Positions 14,307-22,991 of a stretch of 64,000 bases of DNA are shown one piece after another. The notes below the pieces were generated by a model. It was given only the letters and a program-made list of their open reading frames with translations, was not told where the DNA came from and did no database searches. Each line of letters opens with the position of its first letter. Within the stretch, counting starts at the first letter, position 1. The position numbers and the translations under genes are program-made. The stretch comes from Bacillus alveayuensis (lineage in GTDB: Bacteria > Bacillota > Bacilli > Bacillales > Aeribacillaceae): assembly GCA_030812955.1 (NCBI GenBank), contig JAUSTR010000002.1, positions 124,001 to 188,000 on the forward strand, in the 5' to 3' direction.

Positions 14307-15170
14307 GTACCACTTGAAAGACAAACGACGCACCACGATTCAAACCTTGTTTGGCGAAGTTACCTTTGAGCGAAACTACTATTTGGATCGAGAACAAAAC
14401 CGTTACACGTTTTTGCTGGATTCCTTTTTAGCGTTTGATGGATCGCAGTCAATCAGCCCTTGTCTAGAAGAAACGGCGGTGGGATTGGCGGTGGAGTGCT
14501 CTTCCTATCGCAAAGCGGCTTGTACGCTTGCCCAGATGGTCTGGTATCCAGTGATGAGCCATGAGGCGATCCGCCAGTTGGTGCTCGAGGCCGAAGCTCT
14601 ATGGACGGGTGCTGTTTGTGGAGGCCGATGGACTGTTTGTCTCTCGCCAAGGGAAGGGAAAACGGGCCAAGGAAGACAAAATCCTGACCGTTCACGAAGG
14701 GTGGAAGCGCAACGGCTCCCGGATCGAATTCGTGAATCAGCGCCATTACGTTCATGAGGGCAAGAGGGAGGTGTGGGAAGGCTTCGAGGAATGTTTGATG
14801 AACGAATAGGCCTATGATCCGTGTGTGGACATAACGGGCATGTATCCGATGGGGAGGGCTGAAAGCGTGATGAGCCAGTTGGCGTATCGGGTGAAATACC
14901 GCCGCAGTTGGACAGACAAGGGACTCGGGGCGTTTTTCAAGGCAATGATTGCCTGGATGGATGGGATACGTCTTTTCGGAGAAGAATCGTCGCAGCCGGT
15001 GGAGGAAACGGCGTCGACGGCATCCACCAAACAGACGGATCGTGAACAAGGCGAAACAACGCGTCCGCCGTCTTTGGCCGGAGATCACGCGGAAACAAGC
15101 CATATTTACAGCAAATCGTCCGGGACACCGATCGATCATGCCCTGTCTGAATTCAAGGGATGGTAAAAAA
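14307..15170 (+). mobile_element. decayed ISLre2-family (UPF0236) transposase
   Basis: Three reading frames in succession encode pieces of one protein: KDKRRTTIQTLFGEVTFERN (from about 14312), then LFVEADGLFVSRQGKGKRAK (from about 14620), then MGRAESVMSQLAYRVKYRRS (from about 14850), with a further shift near 14950 to a piece containing RVRRLWPEITRKQ. These resemble the ISLre2/UPF0236 transposase. The N terminus is missing and at least two frameshifts plus the TAG at 14807-14809 break it. The segment is clearly richer in G+C than its AT-rich flanks, which suggests import from a higher-GC relative. No terminal repeats were found. Confidence 0.72.
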
Positions 15171-15400
15171 AGGTATACATATTCGTCTGTCATGGCAAGG
15201 GAAGAGAGTCCGAAACCGCTTACGGATGAAATTCAAAAAAATGGTTCGCTAACCTATGACTTACATCTATTTTCAGCGAACCAAAAAAATTCCCACAAAG
15301 TCTTGACTGACTCCATAGTTTTTCGCAAATTGCGCGACAGCTTACAATTTGATAAAATACAAAAAAATTTGAATAAAATATTATAAAATTTTATATATAT
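15171..15400 (+). other. intergenic stretch after the ISLre2 remnant
   Basis: No ORF or RNA gene is recognisable. G+C falls from the GC-rich transposase remnant to strongly AT-rich sequence by about 15340. This probably marks the junction between the dead insertion sequence and the next cassette. Confidence 0.5.
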
Positions 15401-15430
15401 TTACACAAAATTTTATTTTTGGTTTATAAT
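15401..15430 (+). promoter_or_regulatory. possible promoter of the accessory cassette
   Basis: TTACAC (15401-15406), 18-base spacer, perfect TATAAT (15425-15430), in very AT-rich DNA. It is the best promoter-like pair upstream of the gene at 15567. Confidence 0.5.
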
Positions 15431-15499
15431 AGTGATAATAAAACGATATGTAATGATATTTACTGATAAAAACGCAAGTTTCAGACACATGATTTTTGG

Positions 15500-15529
15500 A
15501 AACACTTTAGAAAAAGTGTTTTTATTTTA
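15500..15529 (+). terminator. terminator-like hairpin in the cassette leader
   Basis: AAACACTTT (15500-15508) pairs with AAAGTGTTT (15513-15521) and is followed by TTATTTTAT. It lies between the promoter at 15401-15430 and the first gene at 15567, so it could attenuate expression. Alternatively it terminates a transcript from further upstream. Confidence 0.6.
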
Positions 15530-15566
15530 TCTTATTTTTGGACAAGTATTACTGGAGGTATTTAAA

Positions 15567-15989
15567 ATGCCTAAAATATCTACTTTTATGTATTGTGATC
15601 GGGCAGAATTGAATCCTCAAGGACAGATGCATATTACTAATCCTTTATTGGTTATGAACCCTGTCTTTGTTCCCGGTATGTATTCTTTTTCAGTCGTTTT
15701 TGGAGTACAAGGGTTGGATAATGAATCAGATCATACATTGAGGGTTTTATTTTTAAGCCCGAATGAAAATGAACCACCACTAATAGACACTAATACAATT
15801 TCATTACCAAAGGGGACTGCTCCTAAAATTATGATTTCATTACCCCCTGAGCAAAAAGGTATGATGTTTAATATGGATTTTCGTAATGTAGTTTTTAAAA
15901 CGGAAGGAACTTATAAAACAAGAGTTTATTTTGATGGTGAAAATTTGGGCGATTACCCTATTTATGTAAAGGCAGGAGAAGAAAGATGA
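15567..15989 (+). CDS. DUF6941-like protein of unknown function
   Basis: 140 residues starting MPKISTFMYCDRAELNPQGQ. The opening (an early Cys-Asp followed by a stretch of the type G-M-H-I-T) and the beta-rich sequence resemble the uncharacterised DUF6941 family as I remember it; this is a weak family call. There is no signal peptide or membrane segment, so it is probably a small cytoplasmic beta-sandwich. ATG 15567 is preceded by ACTGGAGGT; longer in-frame starts would run through the leader hairpin. Its stop overlaps the next start (ATGA), so the two genes are translationally coupled. No function is assigned. Confidence 0.7.
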   Translation: MPKISTFMYCDRAELNPQGQMHITNPLLVMNPVFVPGMYSFSVVFGVQGLDNESDHTLRVLFLSPNENEPPLIDTNTISLPKGTAPKIMISLPPEQKGMMFNMDFRNVVFKTEGTYKTRVYFDGENLGDYPIYVKAGEER

Positions 15990-16231
15990 CTGAAATAGCT
16001 ACTTTTCCGCCTATAGGAACAAAGAATAATGTCTCTTTTAGTGGTCCAAGTAGGACTTTTTTTAGAAAAGCTGGTATGGCTTCATTCATGTTTGTCTCTT
16101 CATTAAGTAACATAGCAAATGCAACCCTTACAATTGATCCAATAGATGTTGTCAAACAAGTTAATGTAACAACAGGGGTTTTGACAAAAAAATTAAACAA
16201 CCCACCAAAAAACGAAAAAGAAGTAAACTAG
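15986..16231 (+). CDS. unknown small protein, coupled to the DUF6941-like gene
   Basis: An 81-residue ORF starting in the ATGA overlap with the preceding gene, with GGAGAAGAAAG as ribosome binding site. The sequence begins MTEIATFPPIGTKNNVSFSG and has a mildly hydrophobic centre (about 28-48, AGMASFMFVSSLSNIANATL), then a polar tail rich in N, K and V. The centre could be a poor membrane segment or an amphipathic helix. I recognise no family. Tight coupling to the upstream gene argues that it is real and acts with it. Confidence 0.6.
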   Translation: MTEIATFPPIGTKNNVSFSGPSRTFFRKAGMASFMFVSSLSNIANATLTIDPIDVVKQVNVTTGVLTKKLNNPPKNEKEVN

Positions 16232-16243
16232 GTAGTATTTAAT

Positions 16244-16531
16244 GTGTATAATCCTTCTAGTAAAGAATATGATAAGAGTAATCCTGTATCAAAAGTTTTA
16301 TTTAATGGCTCTTTACTGGGGGCGAATCCAATGAGCAAAAAACTACCTGATTTTTCAAAAGTTGAAAAAGTGACAGAGGCTAATTTAAAAGTCTCACCTT
16401 ACTCTATATTTGAACTTGATGAAGAAGAGATCGAGTTTACATCAGAATTAAAATATGATTTTTCAAAAGTGTCATTAATTGATAACGACTATCACGGAAA
16501 AACTAACCCAATTGATCATTTTACAGTATAG
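16244..16531 (+). CDS. unknown acidic small protein
   Basis: A 95-codon ORF with a GTG start at 16244 (only a weak AGGTAG upstream); an ATG start at 16331 is an alternative and would give 66 residues. It contains two similar short segments, PDFSKV and YDFSKV, and an acidic patch ELDEEEIEF. There are no cysteines, no membrane segments and no family that I recognise. It lies 12 bases after the preceding gene and 17 bases before the next, so all four cassette genes are probably on one transcript. Confidence 0.5.
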   Translation: MYNPSSKEYDKSNPVSKVLFNGSLLGANPMSKKLPDFSKVEKVTEANLKVSPYSIFELDEEEIEFTSELKYDFSKVSLIDNDYHGKTNPIDHFTV

Positions 16532-16548
16532 AAATAGGGGGAGACACT

Positions 16549-17157
16549 TTGGATTATCAATGGTATTAACCTGTTCCATATGATGAACCAATTGAACAGG
16601 GAGATATTATTTTAAAATGTCCAGTGCCAATTATAAAAGAGAAAGAAGAGTTTCCATTTTTTAAACTTGGCGGTGGAATATATGATGTTATAGTAATGAC
16701 ACAAGCCTGTGATTTGGTAAATGATAAAGTTGAAGATGTTACTTTGTGCGCATTAATGCCTTTGTCAGAGGTTATTGAAGGTTTAATGCTTAAGGATTTA
16801 AATGATGAAGTCAAAAAAAATTTTAATTATAATTCTTTGACAGGATCTCAAAGGAAGAAAAAAAATTCTATTATTCAAAAATTGAAGTCTGGTAGTTATC
16901 TAGATTTTCACGTAATAAATGAATTTAATGATCCGCAAAAACCATTACTAAAAATGGACTATATGGTCGTTTTATTAAGACAAACCTATACGTTGCCAAA
17001 AAAAGCTTTGGGAAAAATTCTGATACAAAAAAGGGAAGAAAGAATAAGGCTGCTTCCACCATATAGAGAACATGTTGCACAATCCTTTGCTAGAAATTTC
17101 TTTAGAATAGGTTTACCTATTGACTTAAATATTAATCCTGAATCAGGTATAATCTAA
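16549..17157 (+). pseudogene. QACDL-motif protein of unknown function with early in-frame stop
   Basis: A good AGGGGGAGA site precedes a TTG at 16549, which opens a 203-codon frame reading LDYQWY, then TAA (16567-16569), then PVPYDEPIEQGDIILKCPVP and on to 17157. The only in-frame start after the stop is GTG 16624, which lacks a suitably spaced ribosome binding site. The centre has VIVMTQACDLVN, resembling the SQ/TQ-x-CD-[LI] motif of poorly characterised proteins, often with I-x-QGD upstream as here. Because the pre-stop codons keep a sensible start signal, I read this as a recently broken gene, or a translated gene with a nonsense codon. Function unknown. Confidence 0.6.
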
Positions 17158-17186
17158 CCCTTCTTTTTATAAAGAGGGGATTTTTT
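17158..17186 (+). terminator. intrinsic terminator ending the accessory cassette
   Basis: CCCTTCTTT (17158-17166) pairs with AAAGAGGGG (17171-17179, one G-U) and is followed by ATTTTTT. It starts at the base after the last stop codon. Confidence 0.8.
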
Positions 17187-17345
17187 ATTATTGGAAGGAT
17201 TTTGAAAATTAACAGAGTGTAAACAATATCTAGGAGCATTCCTCTAATGAAGAAATTTGAGGTTTGATAAAAAAATCCCCTTGGTATAGTACAGGGTGTC
17301 AAAGCGCATTGACCCCGAAATTAAATAAACCAAAGAGGACTCAAG

Positions 17346-17759
17346 ATGAATTATACACAAAATCAAAAAATCTCTCAAATTACACCATCAACTCTTATTG
17401 TAGGTATTGATGTAGCGAAAGAAAAGCACGTAGCCCGTTTTCAAGATGATCGAGGCTTAGAATTTGGCAAGAGATTGTTCTTTGAAAATCGTATACACGG
17501 CTTTCAAACCTTGTTAGATTGTGTCAATCGTCACCAAAAAGACCATCATAAGGATCACGTGATGTTTGGAATGGAGCCTACCGGTCATTATTGGCTAAAT
17601 CTTGCCTACTTTCTAAAGGCAAAAGGATATGATGTAGTGCTAGTGAATCCTATGCATGTTAAAAATCTGAAGAAAATTAAAGTTTATAGAGGGAGGAAAT
17701 TGTTTAAATCAAAAACGTATGGCCACAATCAATCTTTAAAGCCATACGTTTTATTATAG
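17346..17759 (+). pseudogene. IS110-family transposase, truncated
   Basis: The first about 105 residues are the N-terminal RuvC-like DEDD domain of IS110-type recombinases: LIVGIDVAKEKHVARF (catalytic Asp in GID) and FGMEPTGHYWLNLAYFL (catalytic Glu), then VVLVNPMHVK. Homology ends there, near 17665. The frame then runs 30 codons through unrelated DNA and the terminator of the neighbouring gene. Full-length proteins are about 400 residues and need the C-terminal catalytic serine, so this copy is dead. The 160-180 bases before the ATG are probably the left end of the element. Confidence 0.8.
17711..17755 (-). terminator. terminator of the diguanylate cyclase gene (bidirectional)
   Basis: AAAACGTATGGC (17712-17723) pairs perfectly with GCCATACGTTTT (17741-17752). 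A T-run follows on the minus strand (five Ts, seen as AAAAA at 17711 on the plus strand), so it ends the leftward gene at 17754. Confidence 0.85.
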
Positions 17760-18821
17760 ATCTGCCACTACACGATTTCGGCCAGTTTCTTTTGCTATAT
17801 ACAAATAATAATCCGCTAGCTCAATGGCAGCTTCTATTCCCCAGTGCTCCTTTAACGGTGCAATACCTGCTGAAATGGTGATGGTGTTAATTAATTGACC
17901 GTCTAATGAATAAAAGTGATGTTCTTCCATTTGATGCCGAATTGCTTCAACTATTTCCATTGCATCATTTTTATTCGATGATGCAATGGATAGTATAAAT
18001 TCTTCTCCACCGTAACGTCCCGCGACTATTTTTTTAGGATCAGCGTTTTGAAGAATTTCAGCCACTTCTTTTAATACTTTATCACCACATCTATGTCCGT
18101 ATGTATCATTAATTTTTTTGAAAAAATCTAAATCGAGCATCACAATGTAAAGTGGTGTTTTGGATCTTAATTCACTAATGATTTCAGCAAATTTTCTCAT
18201 ATTATATAAACCTGTTAATGGATCTCGGTCTGCATATGTTTTGAGCTGTTCAACGAGCTGATGTTGATGTCGACTTGATTGAACAAAATAGTGTAAAATG
18301 TACGCCCCAATTTGAAAGGAAAGAAAACGAGGTACAGCAATATCTTTAAAAGCTTCCAAACCATTAGGAACTAAAAAAATGATCGGCAAGTCGCTAATTA
18401 TCCAAAAAAGGGAGTATAGGAAAAAGAATTTTAAGTTCGTTATATTATGCTTTTGAAGAGAATAATGAATGAGTGCCAACAAAGTTGGTAAAGCAAGCCC
18501 AAAAACAATACCCGGTAAAGCACCAGGTCCTCCCATCATAAACCGCCATATCGATGTAACCGCAAGGATTGGAATGGTAAATGGAGGCCCGTGTAATAAA
18601 GCGACATAAGTAATGGGAATCGTCCGTAAGTCAAAACGATATTCACCGATGAAAATGGGCACATAAAACATAGCGATGATCGCTAAAGAGGTTAGTAAAA
18701 TATGAAAAAATCGAGTGAATGAATCTGATAAATCATTTTTTAATTTCTCAAAATAAAGTCTTTGGATACTTAAATGCATGATTAATAATAATGCAATATT
18801 AGACAAAATCGATTGAATCAA
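17754..18821 (-). CDS. membrane-bound diguanylate cyclase (5TMR-LYT + GGDEF)
   Basis: Synthesises c-di-GMP from two GTP. The 355-residue protein has an N-terminal block of about five to six membrane helices (roughly 1-180) of the 5TM-5TMR_LYT sensor type (ALLHGPPFTIP, MGGPGALPGIVFGLALP), then a GGDEF domain with DPLTGLYN at 200-207, DLDFFKKINDTYGH around 230-243 and an intact active site GGEEF at 271-275. No RxxD inhibitory site is seen five residues before GGEEF, so feedback inhibition by product may be absent. The start is TTG (18821) with GGAAGTGAG upstream. The gene faces the accessory island and ends at the truncated IS110 copy. Confidence 0.9.
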   Translation of the reverse strand: MIQSILSNIALLLIMHLSIQRLYFEKLKNDLSDSFTRFFHILLTSLAIIAMFYVPIFIGEYRFDLRTIPITYVALLHGPPFTIPILAVTSIWRFMMGGPGALPGIVFGLALPTLLALIHYSLQKHNITNLKFFFLYSLFWIISDLPIIFLVPNGLEAFKDIAVPRFLSFQIGAYILHYFVQSSRHQHQLVEQLKTYADRDPLTGLYNMRKFAEIISELRSKTPLYIVMLDLDFFKKINDTYGHRCGDKVLKEVAEILQNADPKKIVAGRYGGEEFILSIASSNKNDAMEIVEAIRHQMEEHHFYSLDGQLINTITISAGIAPLKEHWGIEAAIELADYYLYIAKETGRNRVVADL

Positions 18822-19123
18822 TACATCTCACTTCCAAGCTTTTCGTTTAATGTCCACATTACATTATAATGAATGGAATGATAAAAAGATAGAAAAAGTT
18901 GATCAAGTTGATCGAATGATGAATGAATAAAATGTAAAAGATAGAGATAATGTTCGAAAGATTTTTAAATGAAAAATTAATAAAAAATTAGTTGCAAATT
19001 AGATCTGAAATTTGTGAAAAGACAATTCATTTACTATTGTGTATTAAAATGATAAAATCAATATCAATTGTTAAAACTTGGTGTTGAACTATATTTAGAA
19101 TGCAAAAGGAGGATTCAGATAAC
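18822..19123 (+). other. AT-rich divergent intergenic region
   Basis: It must hold the promoters for the leftward cyclase gene and the rightward TerC-family gene. I see no ORF. No yybP-ykoY manganese riboswitch, which precedes ykoY in B. subtilis, could be recognised here. Confidence 0.4.
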
Positions 19124-19909
19124 GTGGATCTTTCCATTTTATTAGAATACAGCTGGGTATTACTACTTCTCATTGCACTTGAAGGGCTATTGGCAGCTGA
19201 TAATGCACTTGTATTAGCAATTATGGTCAAGCATCTTCCAGAAGAACGGAGAAAGAAAGCGTTGTTTTATGGACTTGCAGGTGCATTTGTTTTCCGTTTT
19301 TTGTCTCTGTTTGTGATTTCATTTCTTGTCAACGTATGGCAAATTCAAGCAATAGGTGCGCTTTATCTAATGTTTATTGCCATTAATCATATATTTAGAA
19401 AAAAGGTTGCCAATAAAGGAAAGAATGAAGAAAAACTAGAAAAGAAACAATCGGGCTTTTGGGGAACTGTTTTGAAAGTAGAATTGGCTGATATCGCCTT
19501 TGCAATCGACTCCATTCTTGCAGCCGTAGCATTAGCCGTTACACTTCCGAATACAAATCTTCCGCAAATCGGAGGGCTAGATGGAGGTAAGTTCCTCGTT
19601 ATTTTTGCTGGGGGAATAATTGGTTTAATTATTATGCGCTTTGCAGCGAATTTCTTTGTAAAATTGCTTCATACGAAACCTGGATTGGAGATCGCAGCAT
19701 TTATCATTGTAGGTTGGGTAGGGATCAAGCTATCTGTTTATACATTATCACACCCTCAGCTGGCAATCTTACCTGAAGGCTTTGCCAAATCACCTCAATG
19801 GAAAATTACATTCTATGCTGTACTCATTTTGATCGCATTAGGGGGCTGGTTTCTATCAAAGGAGAAACAAGAGGATTTACCTGAAGAAAAGTCCAATGAA
19901 AATGATTAG
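19124..19909 (+). CDS. TerC-family membrane protein (YkoY type)
   Basis: A 261-residue integral membrane protein with about seven to eight hydrophobic helices. The TerC signature residues are visible: LEGLLAADNALVLAIMVKHL near 17-37 and VELADIAFAIDSILAA near 120-136, each with conserved acidic residues in the membrane. TerC/YkoY proteins are linked to Mn2+ export and metallation of secreted enzymes. The start is GTG 19124, preceded by AAAAGGAGGA with ten-base spacing; it gives the family N terminus DLSILLEYSW. A 24-base longer in-frame ATG lacks a ribosome binding site. A hairpin terminator follows. Confidence 0.9.
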   Translation: MDLSILLEYSWVLLLLIALEGLLAADNALVLAIMVKHLPEERRKKALFYGLAGAFVFRFLSLFVISFLVNVWQIQAIGALYLMFIAINHIFRKKVANKGKNEEKLEKKQSGFWGTVLKVELADIAFAIDSILAAVALAVTLPNTNLPQIGGLDGGKFLVIFAGGIIGLIIMRFAANFFVKLLHTKPGLEIAAFIIVGWVGIKLSVYTLSHPQLAILPEGFAKSPQWKITFYAVLILIALGGWFLSKEKQEDLPEEKSNEND

Positions 19910-19938
19910 TTTCAAGATTTTGACCTTTAGAAATATTG

Positions 19939-19975
19939 GCTTGAGCCGCTCCTCATTTGCGCTCAAGCTTAATTT
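19939..19975 (+). terminator. terminator after the TerC-family gene
   Basis: GCTTGAGC (19939-19946) pairs perfectly with GCTCAAGC (19961-19968), followed by TTAATTT. The T-run is weak. Confidence 0.6.
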
Positions 19976-20175
19976 AAGATTGAATGGAAATCGTCTAGCG
20001 AATTAGTTCACTGTGAAAGGTTAGAAAAAAGTTATAGAAGATTATGGAATGATGGAACAAAATGGCGTCATTATTCATTCAATAGGAAAAAAGTATATGA
20101 ACAAGCTTTTACATAAAGGCTAAAATTCAACTCATCCTCTGCCAAAACTTGACTCAGTTAGAAGTTTTGTATTTG
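19976..20175 (+). other. intergenic region with a short orphan reading frame
   Basis: A 23-codon frame (MEQNGVIIHSIGKKYMNKLL, then HKG) from the ATG near 20051 has no ribosome binding site. It may be the debris of an older gene. Nothing else is recognisable before the Rrf2 promoter. Confidence 0.3.
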
Positions 20176-20204
20176 TTGACAATATAAACTGTAACCATTA
20201 ATAT
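20176..20204 (+). promoter_or_regulatory. sigma-A promoter of the Rrf2-type regulator
   Basis: Perfect TTGACA (20176-20181), 17-base spacer, TAATAT (20199-20204), 24 bases before the start codon. A partly palindromic motif covers its spacer and -10 (next entry). Confidence 0.8.
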
Positions 20205-20212
20205 TACATTTA
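20186..20212 (+). promoter_or_regulatory. candidate Rrf2 operator, site 1
   Basis: AAACTGTAAC (20186-20195) followed at conserved spacing by CATTTA (20207-20212). It shares the first ten bases and the overall spacing with the 27-bp palindrome before mnmA at 20719-20745. Overlap with the -10 box is what autorepression would require. Assignment to the adjacent regulator is an inference. Confidence 0.5.
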
Positions 20213-20227
20213 GGGGGAAGGTTTCTT

Positions 20228-20656
20228 ATGAATAGCGATTTTTCGATTGCTGTTCACTGCGTTGCGTATTTAGCCCAAAAGCAAAACCAACGAGTGACCA
20301 GTGAAGACATCTCTCAAAGCGTTTCGGTCCACCCAGTAAGGTTAAGAAAAATTTTAAGTGTATTAAGGAAAGAAAATATTATTACTTCTAAAGAAGGGGC
20401 GAAAGGTGGTTTCTCTTTGAACGATACACCAGAGCGTATTACCTTAGACAAAATATTTAAAGTAACGAGTGAAGAGACGCTTGTACCGAAATGTCCTGAT
20501 GCCAATGAAAATTGTCTGATCGGTAAACATTTATCCGATATACTCATTCGCGTTTTTCAAAATGCGGAAGAGCACTTTTTAAACTATTTAAAAAGTGTGA
20601 CTATACAAGATATTATTGATGAGATCAATCAAAGTGAATCTCATAGCGAAGACTAG
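20228..20656 (+). CDS. Rrf2-family transcriptional regulator (YwnA-like)
   Basis: A 142-residue winged-helix regulator. The N terminus FSIAVHCVAYLAQKQ, the helix-turn-helix near 23-50 (TSEDISQSVSVHPVRLRKIL) and the wing SKEGAKGGFSLN follow the Rrf2 pattern. It has only two cysteines (CPDANENC near 94-101), spaced unlike the three-Cys cluster of IscR/NsrR, so an Fe-S cluster is not assured and it looks closer to YwnA. Its strong promoter carries a palindrome-like motif that recurs before mnmA, 64-110 bases downstream of its own stop, suggesting autoregulation and control of mnmA. Confidence 0.9.
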   Translation: MNSDFSIAVHCVAYLAQKQNQRVTSEDISQSVSVHPVRLRKILSVLRKENIITSKEGAKGGFSLNDTPERITLDKIFKVTSEETLVPKCPDANENCLIGKHLSDILIRVFQNAEEHFLNYLKSVTIQDIIDEINQSESHSED

Positions 20657-20718
20657 TATTAAAAGGCACAGCTGATGCTAGTTTGTGTTAGTTGTGCTCA
20701 GAAAATTTTTTTTGAATA

Positions 20719-20745
20719 AAACTGTAACAAAATATATTTCAGTTT
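20719..20745 (+). promoter_or_regulatory. candidate Rrf2 operator, site 2 (before mnmA)
   Basis: AAACTG (20719-20724) and CAGTTT (20740-20745) are perfect inverted arms around a 15-base AT-rich centre. The left half extends to AAACTGTAAC, identical to site 1. It ends 16 bases before mnmA and overlaps neither a clear -35 nor -10. Confidence 0.5.
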
Positions 20746-20755
20746 ATGGAGGTGA

Positions 20756-21874
<1,119 letters not shown>

Positions 21875-22004
21875 AAAACGTTATGGAAATTAAAAGATTG
21901 TTTCGAAATCACCAATTTTAAAAGTGTGATATGGTGGCATAACCAAAAAATTTGAAATGGGTCATCCCTGTATGATGGCCTAATTTTATAAGGGTGTGGT
22001 AACA

Positions 22005-22949
22005 ATGGAAAAATTTAAAAATCATAAAGGGTATTCAACTGTGTACAAAGAAAACAAACTAACGTTAGGGTTGTTCTTTCCGATTGAATCATATATGGGG
22101 GACGTCCCTGAAATGAATATCGAAAAGCAAATGAAGTTGGCGAAACGGGCAGAAGAGCTCAAATTCGCGTCATTGTTTATAAGAGATGTCCCGTTGCGTG
22201 ACCCGAATTTTGGTGATGTCGGGCAAATGTATGATCCGTTTACGTATTTAGGATATGTGGCGGCCCACACCGAAAAGATCGCCTTAGGAACAGGAAGTAT
22301 TATTTTAACGCTGCGCCATCCTCTTCATGTTGCCAAAGCAGCCGCTTCAGTTGACAAATTATCTGGTGAACGACTTATTCTCGGGGTCGCAACAGGTGAC
22401 CGTCCAATCGAGTTTCCAGCCTTCACTGTAAACCCGGAAGATCGTAGCGAACTGTTCCGAGAAGCGATAGATGTTATGAGAAAAGCATGGAAGGAGCATT
22501 TTCCAACCATTGACTCTAAACGTGTACATTTATCAAACGGAGATCTTTTACCAAAACCGAAATTGTCAGACATACCTTTGATGGTGACGGGTCATAGCGG
22601 ACAGTCGCCTGAATGGATTGCTGAACATAGTGATGGATGGATTTACTATCCACGTGGACTTAAATTTCAAAAATCATTGATCGACAATTGGCGTTCGTTA
22701 ACAGACAAATTTAAGCCATTTACCCAGTCGCTTTATATTGATTTAACGGAAGACCCAGATCATGTACCAATACCGATTCATCTTGGATTCCGTACTGGGC
22801 GAAATTTCGTAATTGAATTTCTTGAAGCGCTGCAAAATGCAGGTGTAAACCATGTCATCATCAACTTAAAATATGGACAACGCCCAGTAGAAGAAGTGAT
22901 TGAAGAATTAGGTGAATTTGTGCTTCCACATTTTCCGGCTTTATCATGA
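22005..22949 (+). CDS. LLM-class flavin-dependent oxidoreductase
   Basis: A 314-residue luciferase-like (TIM-barrel) monooxygenase or oxidoreductase, likely FMN-dependent. Family features are the N-terminal LTLGLFFPIES, the region RDVPLRDPNFGDVGQMYDPF, then EKIALGTGSIILTLRHPLHVAKAA and the GERLILGVATGDRP loop that holds the flavin phosphate. The substrate cannot be told. ATG 22005 is preceded by AAGGGTGTGG; an in-frame GTG at 21996 is less likely. It is followed 42 bases later by a small NAD(P)-binding enzyme and may share its transcript. Confidence 0.88.
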   Translation: MEKFKNHKGYSTVYKENKLTLGLFFPIESYMGDVPEMNIEKQMKLAKRAEELKFASLFIRDVPLRDPNFGDVGQMYDPFTYLGYVAAHTEKIALGTGSIILTLRHPLHVAKAAASVDKLSGERLILGVATGDRPIEFPAFTVNPEDRSELFREAIDVMRKAWKEHFPTIDSKRVHLSNGDLLPKPKLSDIPLMVTGHSGQSPEWIAEHSDGWIYYPRGLKFQKSLIDNWRSLTDKFKPFTQSLYIDLTEDPDHVPIPIHLGFRTGRNFVIEFLEALQNAGVNHVIINLKYGQRPVEEVIEELGEFVLPHFPALS

Positions 22950-22991
22950 GTTGATCATGATTAAACATGAACAAGAAAGGAAGGTAATGGG

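Noticed and set aside
14453..15193. 246-codon minus-strand ORF
   Set aside because: It lies opposite the GC-rich transposase remnant, where few stop codons occur in any frame. There is no start signal and the protein looks like an antisense shadow.
14949..15386. 145-codon basic ORF after the transposase remnant
   Set aside because: Its first part is one frame of the decayed ISLre2 transposase and its second part is AT-rich non-coding DNA; there is no ribosome binding site.
14054..17760. second copy of the ssrA 3' end (attR) bounding the island
   Set aside because: I looked for a repeat of the T-arm and acceptor sequence through the island and its right border and found none; the far end was probably deleted.
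18822..19123. yybP-ykoY manganese riboswitch expected before a ykoY-like gene
   Set aside because: None of the conserved aptamer blocks could be found in the 300 bases upstream.
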